Below, in pieces: positions 1-5,943 of a stretch of 5,944 nt of DNA; positions within the stretch are counted from its first letter, which is position 1; every line of letters starts with the position of its first letter. The notes under the pieces are model-generated. The model saw only the letters and a program-made list of their open reading frames with translations. It was not told the origin of the DNA and made no database searches. The stretch is from the NCBI GenBank assembly GCA_946402595.1, contig CAMIWY010000098.1, forward strand, positions 1 to 5,944. Reading direction: 5' to 3'. Made by a program: the position numbers and the translations under genes. This stretch comes from an uncultured Clostridia bacterium (GTDB lineage: Bacteria; Bacillota; Clostridia; Peptostreptococcales; Anaerovoracaceae).

Positions 1-1320
1 AGCTATGCACTCGACCTGTACCGGATCAAGTGCCTCGATACCGAGTCTGTGCAGTGTAGGAGCACGGTTCAGCATTACCGGATGATCCTTGATTACGTAA
101 TCAAGAACGTCCCATACTTCTGTGTCGGCTCTCTCTACCATCAGTCTTGCCTGCTTGGTGTTCTGAGCGATCTCTCTCTCAGTCAGCTCTCTCATGATGA
201 AAGGCTTGAACAGCTCGAGAGCCATTGTCTTAGGAAGTCCGCACTGATAGAACTTGAGGTCAGGTCCTACTACGATTACTGAACGTCCGGAGAAGTCTAC
301 TCTCTTACCGAGGAGGTTCTGACGGAATCTTCCCTGCTTACCCTTGAGCATGTCTGAGAGGGACTTGAGCTTACGGCCGCCTGCACCCTGTACCGGTCTG
401 CCTCTTCTGCCGTTGTCGATAAGTGCGTCAACGGATTCCTGAAGCATTCTCTTCTCGTTACGGATGATGATGTCAGGAGCGCCGAGCTCTCCCAGCTTCT
501 TAAGTCTGTTGTTTCTGTTGATAACTCTTCTGTACAGGTCGTTGAGGTCGGATGTAGCGAATCTGCCTCCGTCGAGCTGTACCATAGGTCTGAGTTCAGG
601 CGGGATTACCGGGATAACATCGAGGATCATCCACTCCGGCTTGTTTCCGGACTGCTTGAACGCCTCGATTACCTCGAGGATCTTGACAAGTCTGATCTTC
701 TTCTGTCCCGAAGCTGAAGCCATCTGCTCTCTCAGGTCGACAGCCATCTGGTCTACATCGATGTCCTGGAGCAGCTTCTTGACTGCCTCAGCACCCATGC
801 CTGCTTCGAAGCTCTTGCCGTATATCTCGCGTGCTTCGTTGTACTCTTCCTCTTCGATTACCTGCTTGTACTGGAACGGTGTGTCACCAGGATCTGTAAC
901 TACATAAGATGCAAAATACAGGATCTTTTCCAGTTCCTTAGGTGTCATGTCGAGGACGAGACCTATTCTTGAAGGAATGCCCTTGAAGTACCAGATGTGG
1001 GATACAGGAGATACGAGCTGGATGTGTCCCATTCTCTCTCTTCTGACCTTGGCCTTGGTTACTTCTACTCCGCAGTAAGGGCAGATAAGTCCCTTGTAGC
1101 GGATCTTGTTGTACTTACCGCATCCGCATACCCAGTCCTTGGTAGGTCCGAATATTCTCTCGCAGAAGAGTCCGTCGAACTCAGGCTTCAGGGATCTGTA
1201 GTTGATGGTCTCAGGCTTGGTTACCTCACCGTGTGACCAGCTCAGCATTTCCTCTGTGCTTGCGAGTTTGATCTGAAGGGACTCAATATTTCTGAGATCC
1301 TGATTGTTGTCTGTCATCAT
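1..1320 (-). CDS. rpoC: RNA polymerase beta prime subunit, N-terminal 440 residues (partial, continues past window start)
   Basis: This is the N-terminal third of the beta prime subunit, which carries the active-site magnesium and forms the clamp of RNA polymerase. Translation from 1320 is open to the window edge. Visible parts in order: the zinc-binding domain with cysteines C65, C67, C80 and C83 in a CGCGKYN...CPYCGVEV context; the block GHIQLVSPVSHIWYFKGIPSR (about residues 99-119); the lid around GGRFATSDLNDLYRR (251-265); the clamp-helix coiled coil that binds sigma region 2 (about 266-302); the rudder (about 303-320); the switch-2 block KGKQGRFRQNLLGKRVDFSGR (326-346); and LNRAPTLHRLGIEALDPV (417-434). 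The NADFDGD motif that binds the catalytic metal should lie roughly 15 codons beyond the edge. Family members are about 1,200 residues. The start has two adjacent ATG codons (1320 and 1317); I chose the first, which lies 7 bases from GGGGAGG. The gene follows rpoB after 18 bases and is surely co-transcribed. Identity is certain; only the exact start is slightly open. Confidence 0.98.
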   Translation of the reverse strand, partial: MMTDNNQDLRNIESLQIKLASTEEMLSWSHGEVTKPETINYRSLKPEFDGLFCERIFGPTKDWVCGCGKYNKIRYKGLICPYCGVEVTKAKVRRERMGHIQLVSPVSHIWYFKGIPSRIGLVLDMTPKELEKILYFASYVVTDPGDTPFQYKQVIEEEEYNEAREIYGKSFEAGMGAEAVKKLLQDIDVDQMAVDLREQMASASGQKKIRLVKILEVIEAFKQSGNKPEWMILDVIPVIPPELRPMVQLDGGRFATSDLNDLYRRVINRNNRLKKLGELGAPDIIIRNEKRMLQESVDALIDNGRRGRPVQGAGGRKLKSLSDMLKGKQGRFRQNLLGKRVDFSGRSVIVVGPDLKFYQCGLPKTMALELFKPFIMRELTEREIAQNTKQARLMVERADTEVWDVLDYVIKDHPVMLNRAPTLHRLGIEALDPVQVECIA

Positions 1321-1327
1321 AATATTT

Positions 1328-1334
1328 CCTCCCC
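1328..1334 (-). promoter_or_regulatory. rpoC ribosome binding site
   Basis: The transcribed strand reads GGGGAGG here, 7 bases before the first ATG of rpoC and 10 before the second. It occupies most of the 18-base gap after the rpoB stop codon (TAA at 1339-1341), so no room remains for a separate promoter. The 7-base spacing supports the first ATG as the start. Confidence 0.85.
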
Positions 1335-1338
1335 TTTC

Positions 1339-4300
1339 TTACTCTTCCTCTGCGAAAGTCTCGTTGGCTTCTGCATCCTTAAGCTCATCAAGGCTTTCCA
1401 TTTCAACTGCTTCTGTGAGATCCATGTCAGGCTCTGCAGGTGTAGCAGCTGCTGCCATGCTGTCGAGGAATGCCGAGAGACCGCTGATCTCTTCATCGCT
1501 CATTGCGTCATCATCCTGCTCTTCAGCATTGATGCGTGCCGCTTCCTCTTCAGCGACTCTGTCCTGTTCATGTTCTCTTCTTTCCTTCTCAGCTTTCCTG
1601 TCGGTCTCGCTGAGCATTCTGTCAAGTGTCAGAGCTCCGTCATATTCTGAAGTCTCTCTGATCCTGATCTCACTGTCATCGCCGGCCTTGGTCTTGATAT
1701 CCAGAGCGAGTGACTGGAGTTCCTTGATGAGTACCTTGAAGGACTCAGGAATACCAGGCTCAGGGATATTGACGCCGTTGATGATGGATTCGTATGTCTT
1801 TGTTCTTCCGATGATATCGTCGGACTTGACTGTGAGGATCTCCTGGAGTGTGTATGCAGCACCGTAAGCCTCGAGTGCCCATACCTCCATCTCTCCGAAT
1901 CTCTGTCCACCGAACTGAGCCTTACCTCCGAGAGGCTGCTGCGTTACGAGTGAATAAGGTCCGATCGATCTTGCGTGGATCTTATCGTCTACGAGATGGT
2001 GGAGCTTGAGCATGTACATGTAACCTACTGTTACAGGGCTGTCGAAGTACTCACCTGTACGTCCGTCTCTGAGTCTCAGCTTACCTGTTTCAGGATAGCC
2101 TTCCTCTTTGAGAAGCTCGATAACGTCCTTCTCGCTTGCACCGTCGAATACCGGTGTGGAGATGTACCATCCCTTGGACTTTGCAGCAAGTCCGAGGTGA
2201 ACCTCGAGTACCTGTCCTACGTTCATACGGGAAGGTACGCCCAGAGGGTTCAGCATTACCTGCAGCGGTTCACCGTCTTCCTTGAACGGCATATCCTCCT
2301 GCGGCAGGATCCTTGAGATAACACCCTTGTTACCGTGACGTCCGGCCATCTTGTCTCCGACGTTGATCTTTCTCTTGGTAGCAACATAGACTCTTACGAT
2401 CTTGTTTACTCCAGGAGGCAGCTCTGTGCTGTTGGTCTTGTCGAATACTCTGACATCGATTACGATACCCTCTTCGCCGTGAGGCAGCTTGAGGGATGTG
2501 TCTCTTACTTCCTTGGACTTCTCACCGAAGATAGCACGGAGCATCCTTGCTTCCGGTGTGAGGTCTGTCTCGCTCTTCGGAGTCAGCTTTCCTACGAGGA
2601 TATCGTTGGACTTGACTTCTGCTCCGATTCTTACGATACCTTCCTCATCGAGCTCCTTGAGCATTTCGCCAGGAAGGTTAGGAATGTCTCTTGTGATCTC
2701 TTCAGGTCCGAGCTTGGTGTCTCTTGCCTCGCACTCGTGCTTCTCGATGTGCAGGGATGTGAGTACGTCGTCCATGAGGAGTCTCTCGTTGAGGATGATA
2801 GCGTCCTCGTAGTTGTAACCTTCCCATGTCATGAATCCGATGAGGAGGTTCTTACCGAGTGAGATCTCGCCGAGGTTAGTGGATGGACCGTCTCCGACGA
2901 CCTCTCCTGCCTCGATGTGCTCGCCATAGCTGACGATAGGTCTCTGGTTTACGCAGGTACCCTGGTTGGAACGCTTGAACTTGAGCATTCTGTACTCATC
3001 TACCATGCCGTTGTCATCTCTTGTGATGAGGACCTTGTTGGCATCTACGTATGAAACAGTGCCGGCGCTCTTGCACAGTACTACTGCACCGGAGTCGCAT
3101 GCTGCCTTGTACTCGATACCTGTTCCTACATAAGGAGCCTCGGTTACGAGCAGAGGTACTGCCTGTCTCTGCATGTTGGATCCCATCAGCGCACGGTTAG
3201 CGTCGTCGTTCTCGAGGAACGGGATCATTGCTGTAGCGACAGATACTACCTGCTTAGGAGAAACGTCCATGTAGTCGACTTCGTTCTTCGATACCATGGT
3301 GATCTCGCCCTTGATGCCTCTTACGGCAACCTTGTTGTTGATGAAGTGTCCTTCCTCATCGAGCGGCTCGTTGGCCTGTGCTACGATCATGAGGTCTTCA
3401 TCAGCAGCTGCGAGGTAGTGGACTTCGTTGGTAACGACGCCCTTCTCCTTGTCTACCTTACGGTAAGGAGTCTCGATAAATCCATACTCGTTGATGATGC
3501 CGTATGTTGTGAGCGATCCGATAAGTCCGATGTTAGGACCTTCAGGAGTCTCGATAGGGCACATTCTTCCGTAGTGTGAATAGTGTACGTCTCTTACTTC
3601 CATTCCGGCTCTCTCTCTTGAAAGACCGCCAGGTCCGAGAGCTGACAGTCTTCTCTTGTGAGTGAGCTCAGCAAGAGGGTTGTTCTGGTCCATGAACTGT
3701 GACAGCTGGGATGATCCGAAGAACTCCTTGATAGCTGCAGTTACAGGCCTGATGTTGATGAGCTGCTGAGGTGTTGAATTCTCAGTAGTCATTCTCTCTC
3801 TGATAGTCTTCTCCATTCTGGCAAAACCGATTCTGCACTGATTCTGCAGAAGTTCGCCGACGGATTTGAGTCTTCTGTTGCTCAGGTGGTCGATGTCGTC
3901 GATGTCACCGATGCCGCAGTTCAGGTTCAGGAAGTAGCTGACCGAAGCAATGATATCCTCAAGGATGATGTGCTTAGGGCTGAGCTCCTTCTTTCTGTTT
4001 GCGATACCTGCCTTCAGCTTGTCCTCGTCTCCGTCTGCCTCTTTGATGATATCCATCAGGACAGGATAGAAGACCTTCTCGGACAGCTTGTAAGGTGTCA
4101 GGTCGATGTCAACATACTTTGCAGGATCTACGAAGTTGTTTCCGATAACCTTGGTAACAACGTCTTCCTTACCTTCTGTCTTGCTGTATACGAATACAGC
4201 CTCAACACCTGCGTCCTCGATTTCCATAGCCATGCTTCTTGAGATCTCGCCGCCCTTTTCAACAAGCACTTCGCCTGTGTTAGGGTCGATTACGTCCTCA

Positions 4301-5193
4301 GCTGCTACTGTGTCAACCAGTCTGTCGTGGAGACCGAGCTTGCGGTTGTATTTGAATCTTCCGACCTTGGCCAGGTCATATCTTCTCTCATCGAAGAGAA
4401 GTGCCATCAGCATGGATCTTGCGTTCTCTACTGTTGGAGGCTCTCCCGGTCTCAGTCTTCTGTACAGCTCTCTGAGTCCCTCAGCGCTGTTTCTTGTTGT
4501 ATCCTTCTCGAGTGTCTTGAGGAGTCTCTCGTCATCACCGAAGATAGCGAGGATGTCCTCATTGCTGCTCAGTGCAAGTGCCTCAGGATCGATGATTCCG
4601 AGTGCTCTGAGGAAGGATGTCAGCGGCTGCTTTCTTGTTCTGTCGACCCTTACATACAGGATGCCCTGGGAGTCTGTCTCATACTCGAGCCATGCTCCTC
4701 TGTTAGGGATTACCTGTGAGCTGAACAGCTTCTGGTTGGACTTGTCAGTCGCAACATCAAAGTAAGGTCCCGGAGAACGTACCATCTGTGTAACGATGGC
4801 TCTCTCTGCTCCGTTGTATACGAATGTGCCCTTCTCTGTCATGAGAGGGAAATCTCCCATGAAAACATCCTGCTCCTTGATCTCACCGGTCTCGCGGTTG
4901 ATCAGTCTGACCTTGACTGTAAGGGATGTAGCGTAAGTAGCATCTCTTTCCTTGCACTCTTCCTGGTCATACTTAGGAGTATCCGAGAAGTGATAATCAG
5001 CAAACTCGAGGCTGAGAGTATTGGTTGTATCACGGATAGGCGATACATCCTCGAGAACCTCGCTGAGGCCCTCTTCCATAAACCACTTGTACGACTTTGT
5101 CTGTACATCGATGAGGTTCGGCATTTCGCAAACTTCATTGATCTTGGAGAAAGTCATACGTTCTTTTCTACCAACCTGTATTGGATGTGGCAT
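1339..5193 (-). CDS. rpoB: RNA polymerase beta subunit, complete, 1284 residues
   Basis: This is the beta subunit of RNA polymerase; with beta prime it forms the active-site cleft. Landmarks: the N-terminal MPHP start; the protrusion and lobe, including RPGEPPTVENA (248-258); the rifampicin region at 493-519 (GSSQLSQFMDQNNPLAELTHKRR onward), followed by CPIETPEGPNIGLI (545-558); GYNYEDAII (792-800) with the acidic pair E796/D797; the two active-site lysines K948 and K956 in GDKMAGRHGNKG, equivalent to E. coli K1065 and K1073; and the C-terminal block QQPLGGKAQFGGQRFGEMEVWALEAYGAA (1085-1113) that packs on beta prime. The protein reads like the Bacillus/Clostridium type, without the large E. 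coli inserts. It is about 90 residues longer than B. subtilis beta, largely through a charged tail after about residue 1180 (helical, Glu/Arg-rich at 1195-1226, then acidic). The start is set by AAGGAG six bases upstream. No frameshift or missing key residue is seen. Confidence 0.99.
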   Translation of the reverse strand: MPHPIQVGRKERMTFSKINEVCEMPNLIDVQTKSYKWFMEEGLSEVLEDVSPIRDTTNTLSLEFADYHFSDTPKYDQEECKERDATYATSLTVKVRLINRETGEIKEQDVFMGDFPLMTEKGTFVYNGAERAIVTQMVRSPGPYFDVATDKSNQKLFSSQVIPNRGAWLEYETDSQGILYVRVDRTRKQPLTSFLRALGIIDPEALALSSNEDILAIFGDDERLLKTLEKDTTRNSAEGLRELYRRLRPGEPPTVENARSMLMALLFDERRYDLAKVGRFKYNRKLGLHDRLVDTVAAEDVIDPNTGEVLVEKGGEISRSMAMEIEDAGVEAVFVYSKTEGKEDVVTKVIGNNFVDPAKYVDIDLTPYKLSEKVFYPVLMDIIKEADGDEDKLKAGIANRKKELSPKHIILEDIIASVSYFLNLNCGIGDIDDIDHLSNRRLKSVGELLQNQCRIGFARMEKTIRERMTTENSTPQQLINIRPVTAAIKEFFGSSQLSQFMDQNNPLAELTHKRRLSALGPGGLSRERAGMEVRDVHYSHYGRMCPIETPEGPNIGLIGSLTTYGIINEYGFIETPYRKVDKEKGVVTNEVHYLAAADEDLMIVAQANEPLDEEGHFINNKVAVRGIKGEITMVSKNEVDYMDVSPKQVVSVATAMIPFLENDDANRALMGSNMQRQAVPLLVTEAPYVGTGIEYKAACDSGAVVLCKSAGTVSYVDANKVLITRDDNGMVDEYRMLKFKRSNQGTCVNQRPIVSYGEHIEAGEVVGDGPSTNLGEISLGKNLLIGFMTWEGYNYEDAIILNERLLMDDVLTSLHIEKHECEARDTKLGPEEITRDIPNLPGEMLKELDEEGIVRIGAEVKSNDILVGKLTPKSETDLTPEARMLRAIFGEKSKEVRDTSLKLPHGEEGIVIDVRVFDKTNSTELPPGVNKIVRVYVATKRKINVGDKMAGRHGNKGVISRILPQEDMPFKEDGEPLQVMLNPLGVPSRMNVGQVLEVHLGLAAKSKGWYISTPVFDGASEKDVIELLKEEGYPETGKLRLRDGRTGEYFDSPVTVGYMYMLKLHHLVDDKIHARSIGPYSLVTQQPLGGKAQFGGQRFGEMEVWALEAYGAAYTLQEILTVKSDDIIGRTKTYESIINGVNIPEPGIPESFKVLIKELQSLALDIKTKAGDDSEIRIRETSEYDGALTLDRMLSETDRKAEKERREHEQDRVAEEEAARINAEEQDDDAMSDEEISGLSAFLDSMAAAATPAEPDMDLTEAVEMESLDELKDAEANETFAEEE

Positions 5194-5199
5194 GTTTCA

Positions 5200-5205
5200 C
5201 TCCTT
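5200..5205 (-). promoter_or_regulatory. rpoB ribosome binding site
   Basis: The transcribed strand reads AAGGAG, six bases before the rpoB ATG at 5191-5193, which fixes the MPHP start over the internal Met13. I see no upstream stretch that would obviously pair with and hide this site, so any translational control would have to act in another way. Confidence 0.88.
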
Positions 5206-5233
5206 TTAAAGTTCTCTAGTTTCTTCTTTCCTT

Positions 5234-5259
5234 AAGATGTTTTTCAAAAAGAACATCTT
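5234..5259 (-). repeat. A/T-rich 8-bp hairpin upstream of rpoB
   Basis: AAGATGTT (5234-5241 on the given strand) and AACATCTT (5252-5259) are perfect inverted repeats with a 10-base loop. The hairpin lies 28 bases before the rpoB ribosome binding site. On the transcribed strand it is preceded by A residues and followed by a purine-rich stretch, so it is not a terminator for the operon. On the opposite strand it is followed by a T-run (to 5263) and resembles a weak terminator for antisense transcripts. It could equally be a processing or stability element. Confidence 0.55.
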
Positions 5260-5263
5260 TTTT

Positions 5264-5291
5264 GCCAATTTTAGGGGGTTTTTGGCGCCCC
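5264..5291 (-). ncRNA. Possible H-type RNA pseudoknot
   Basis: On the transcribed strand, GGGG (5291-5288) can pair with CCCC within 5278-5274, while GCCAA (5286-5282), lying between them, can pair with TTGGC (5268-5264) beyond the C-run. This gives two interleaved helices of 4 and 5 bp joined by C, AAA and TAAAA. The order and the A-rich last loop are typical of compact H-type pseudoknots. Either helix could also form alone as a simple hairpin. Short helices can occur by chance, so this is a structural hypothesis only. Confidence 0.35.
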
Positions 5292-5295
5292 GTAA

Positions 5296-5339
5296 ACGCA
5301 CGAAATGAGCCTCGTTAGCCGGGGCTCATTATATTGCGT
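5296..5339 (-). repeat. Two-part hairpin, 5 + 8 bp
   Basis: AATGAGCC (5304-5311) pairs perfectly with GGCTCATT (5323-5330) around an 11-base loop. After an internal loop (CGA against ATAT) a second stem, ACGCA (5296-5300) with TGCGT (5335-5339), extends it to 13 bp. No U-tract follows on the transcribed strand: the next bases are TTTACGGGGCG. It therefore looks like a leader stem or processing site and not a terminator. Confidence 0.6.
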
Positions 5340-5344
5340 GGGTC

Positions 5345-5364
5345 GGACCAATATCGCATGGTCC
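5345..5364 (-). repeat. 6-bp hairpin with 8-base loop
   Basis: GGACCA (5345-5350) and TGGTCC (5359-5364) form a 6-bp stem. On the transcribed strand the loop is TGCGATAT, which is exactly complementary to part of the 3' arm of the hairpin at 5510-5546. On the given strand the stem is followed by AATTTTTAATTT and resembles a terminator for antisense transcription; on the transcribed strand there is no U-tract. Confidence 0.5.
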
Positions 5365-5387
5365 AATTTTTAATTTGTGCTTTTGCA

Positions 5388-5475
5388 GATTTATGATCCT
5401 GTGGTCGCTAGATCGGCCGGCTTGCGCCGTCTGACTTCGCACCGAGGGTCGACCGCTCCCGTCGGATCATAAATC
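5388..5475 (-). ncRNA. 88-nt structured RNA domain closed by a 12-bp helix, GCAA tetraloop at tip
   Basis: GATTTATGATCC (5388-5399) and GGATCATAAATC (5464-5475) are perfect 12-base inverted repeats enclosing 64 bases that are about two-thirds G+C, richer than their surroundings. Inside, nested helices can form in the same axis: GGTCG (5403-5407) with CGACC (5450-5454), TCGG (5413-5416) with CCGA (5442-5445), and CGGC/GCCG (5418-5421 with 5426-5429). In the transcribed direction the last is capped by GCAA, a GNRA tetraloop. The result is a long interrupted rod with an asymmetric internal loop at 5430-5441. I do not recognise the family. It could be a regulatory leader element, an RNase III substrate or a small inverted-repeat insertion; no flanking direct repeat is obvious. 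Confidence 0.6.
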
Positions 5476-5509
5476 CGGCGTTCGCACATAATTCTTAAAT
5501 CTTTGCGTT

Positions 5510-5546
5510 GCGATATGCTGTCGCTGATTAGGCAATAGCATATCGC
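5510..5546 (-). repeat. 10-bp hairpin just after rplL
   Basis: GCGATATGCT (5510-5519) and AGCATATCGC (5537-5546) are perfect inverted repeats with a 17-base loop, starting 28 bases after the rplL stop codon. On the transcribed strand the stem is followed by AACGCAAAG, with no U-tract, so it is not an intrinsic terminator. It could protect the 3' end of a processed rplL transcript. Its 5' arm lies inside the possible mini-ORF at 5528-5554, whose stop codon falls in the loop. Confidence 0.6.
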
Positions 5547-5554
5547 CCCGTCAT
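5528..5554 (-). CDS. Possible 8-residue leader peptide ORF (MTGRYAIA), speculative
   Basis: After the rplL stop, AGGAG (5561-5565 on the transcribed strand) lies six bases before an ATG at 5552-5554, followed by eight sense codons (MTGRYAIA) and TAA at 5528-5530. An in-frame ATG at 5558-5560 would touch the AGGAG directly and is less likely to be used. Such a short ORF can arise by chance. What speaks for it is the well-placed ribosome binding site with no other gene start to serve, and the fact that its codons form the 5' arm of a hairpin, as in translation-coupled leaders. The residues show no run of one amino acid that would suggest classic attenuation. Confidence 0.22.
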   Translation of the reverse strand: MTGRYAIA

Positions 5555-5574
5555 CTTCATCTCCTAAGTATGAA

Positions 5575-5943
5575 CTACTGGAGTTCTACTACAGCGCCTA
5601 CAGCCTCGAGAGCTTCCTTCAGAGCGTTAGCCTCGGATGCCTCAACGTTTTCCTTAACTGCAGCAGGTGCTCCATCTACGAGAGCCTTTGCTTCCTTCAG
5701 GCCAAGTCCTGTAGCTTCTCTTACAGCCTTGATAACCTTGATCTTTTCCTGACCGATCTCCTTCAGGATTACGTTGAATTCGCTCTTCTCCTCAGCTGCG
5801 TCAGCTGCTGCTGCGCCGCCTGCTGCTGGAGCTGCTACTGCTACTGCGCTTACGCCGAACTCTTCCTCAAGAGCCTTAACGAGCTCGTTGATCTCGAGGA
5901 TTGTCATGCTCTTCAGAGCCTCAATGATCTGATCCTTATTCAT
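5575..5943 (-). CDS. rplL: Ribosomal protein bL12 (L7/L12), complete, 122 residues
   Basis: This is the stalk protein of the large ribosomal subunit, present in several copies and bound through L10; it recruits and stimulates the translational GTPases. The N-terminal dimerisation helices span about residues 1-33 (MNKDQIIEALKSM onward). A flexible Ala/Gly-rich hinge follows (about 34-53, with APAAGGAAAADAA), then the globular C-terminal domain from EFNVIL (55-60). That domain carries the factor-binding block IKVIKAVREATGLGLKEAK (68-86), including K72 and R75, equivalent to E. coli K70 and R73. The length is normal for the family. The start lies one base from the window edge, so its ribosome binding site and rplJ, the usual upstream neighbour, are outside. 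The stop is TAG. No terminator follows directly, which fits continued transcription into rpoB. Confidence 0.98.
   Translation of the reverse strand: MNKDQIIEALKSMTILEINELVKALEEEFGVSAVAVAAPAAGGAAAADAAEEKSEFNVILKEIGQEKIKVIKAVREATGLGLKEAKALVDGAPAAVKENVEASEANALKEALEAVGAVVELQ

Larger units (their letters stand above)
5194..5574 (-). other. rplL-rpoB intergenic region, probable structured RNA leader of rpoB
   Basis: These 381 bases between the rplL stop and the rpoB start hold no convincing protein gene, but they are dense in inverted repeats, listed separately here. On the transcribed strand no hairpin is followed by a U-tract, so rpoB is probably read through from upstream. No paired -35/-10 promoter is apparent; a lone TATAAT at 5328-5333 has no suitable -35. 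In E. coli the same gene junction carries a partial terminator and an RNase III site that lower polymerase synthesis relative to L7/L12. A similar role is likely here, but the sequence shows only the potential to fold. A Rfam comparison, for example against the Lacto-rpoB motif, was not possible. Confidence 0.6.

Noticed and set aside
464..907. 147-codon plus-strand ORF opposite rpoC
   Set aside because: It is antisense to a highly conserved part of rpoC and has no family features.
1304..1867. 187-codon plus-strand ORF over the rpoB 3' end
   Set aside because: It is an antisense shadow of the RpoB tail and the rpoC start, low in complexity and without a recognisable domain.
1629..1910. 93-codon minus-strand ORF in another frame of rpoB
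   Set aside because: It is fully contained in conserved rpoB coding sequence, and its Arg/Ser-rich translation is typical of an off-frame reading.
4106..4765. 219-codon plus-strand ORF rich in Ser and Leu
   Set aside because: It lies wholly within rpoB on the opposite strand, has no homology I recognise, and its composition follows from the AGA/GAG/AAG codon bias of the real gene.
5155..5157. Alternative rpoB start at Met13
   Set aside because: The upstream ATG at 5191-5193 has AAGGAG at ideal spacing and the MPHP start matches the family, while Met13 has no ribosome binding site of its own.
5328..5333. Perfect TATAAT on the transcribed strand, possible rpoB promoter -10
   Set aside because: No -35-like hexamer occurs 16-18 bases upstream and there is no TG extension; it overlaps the hairpin at 5296-5339.
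5388..5475. Insertion of a miniature inverted-repeat element
   Set aside because: No flanking target duplication is visible and other parts of the region are equally structured; I kept it as an alternative to be tested by copy number.
5391..5489. 32-codon minus-strand ORF across the structured domain (starts MCERRIYDPTG)
   Set aside because: It has no ribosome binding site, uses CGC/CGG/CCG codons unlike the neighbouring genes, and coincides almost exactly with the inverted-repeat RNA domain, which explains the sequence better.
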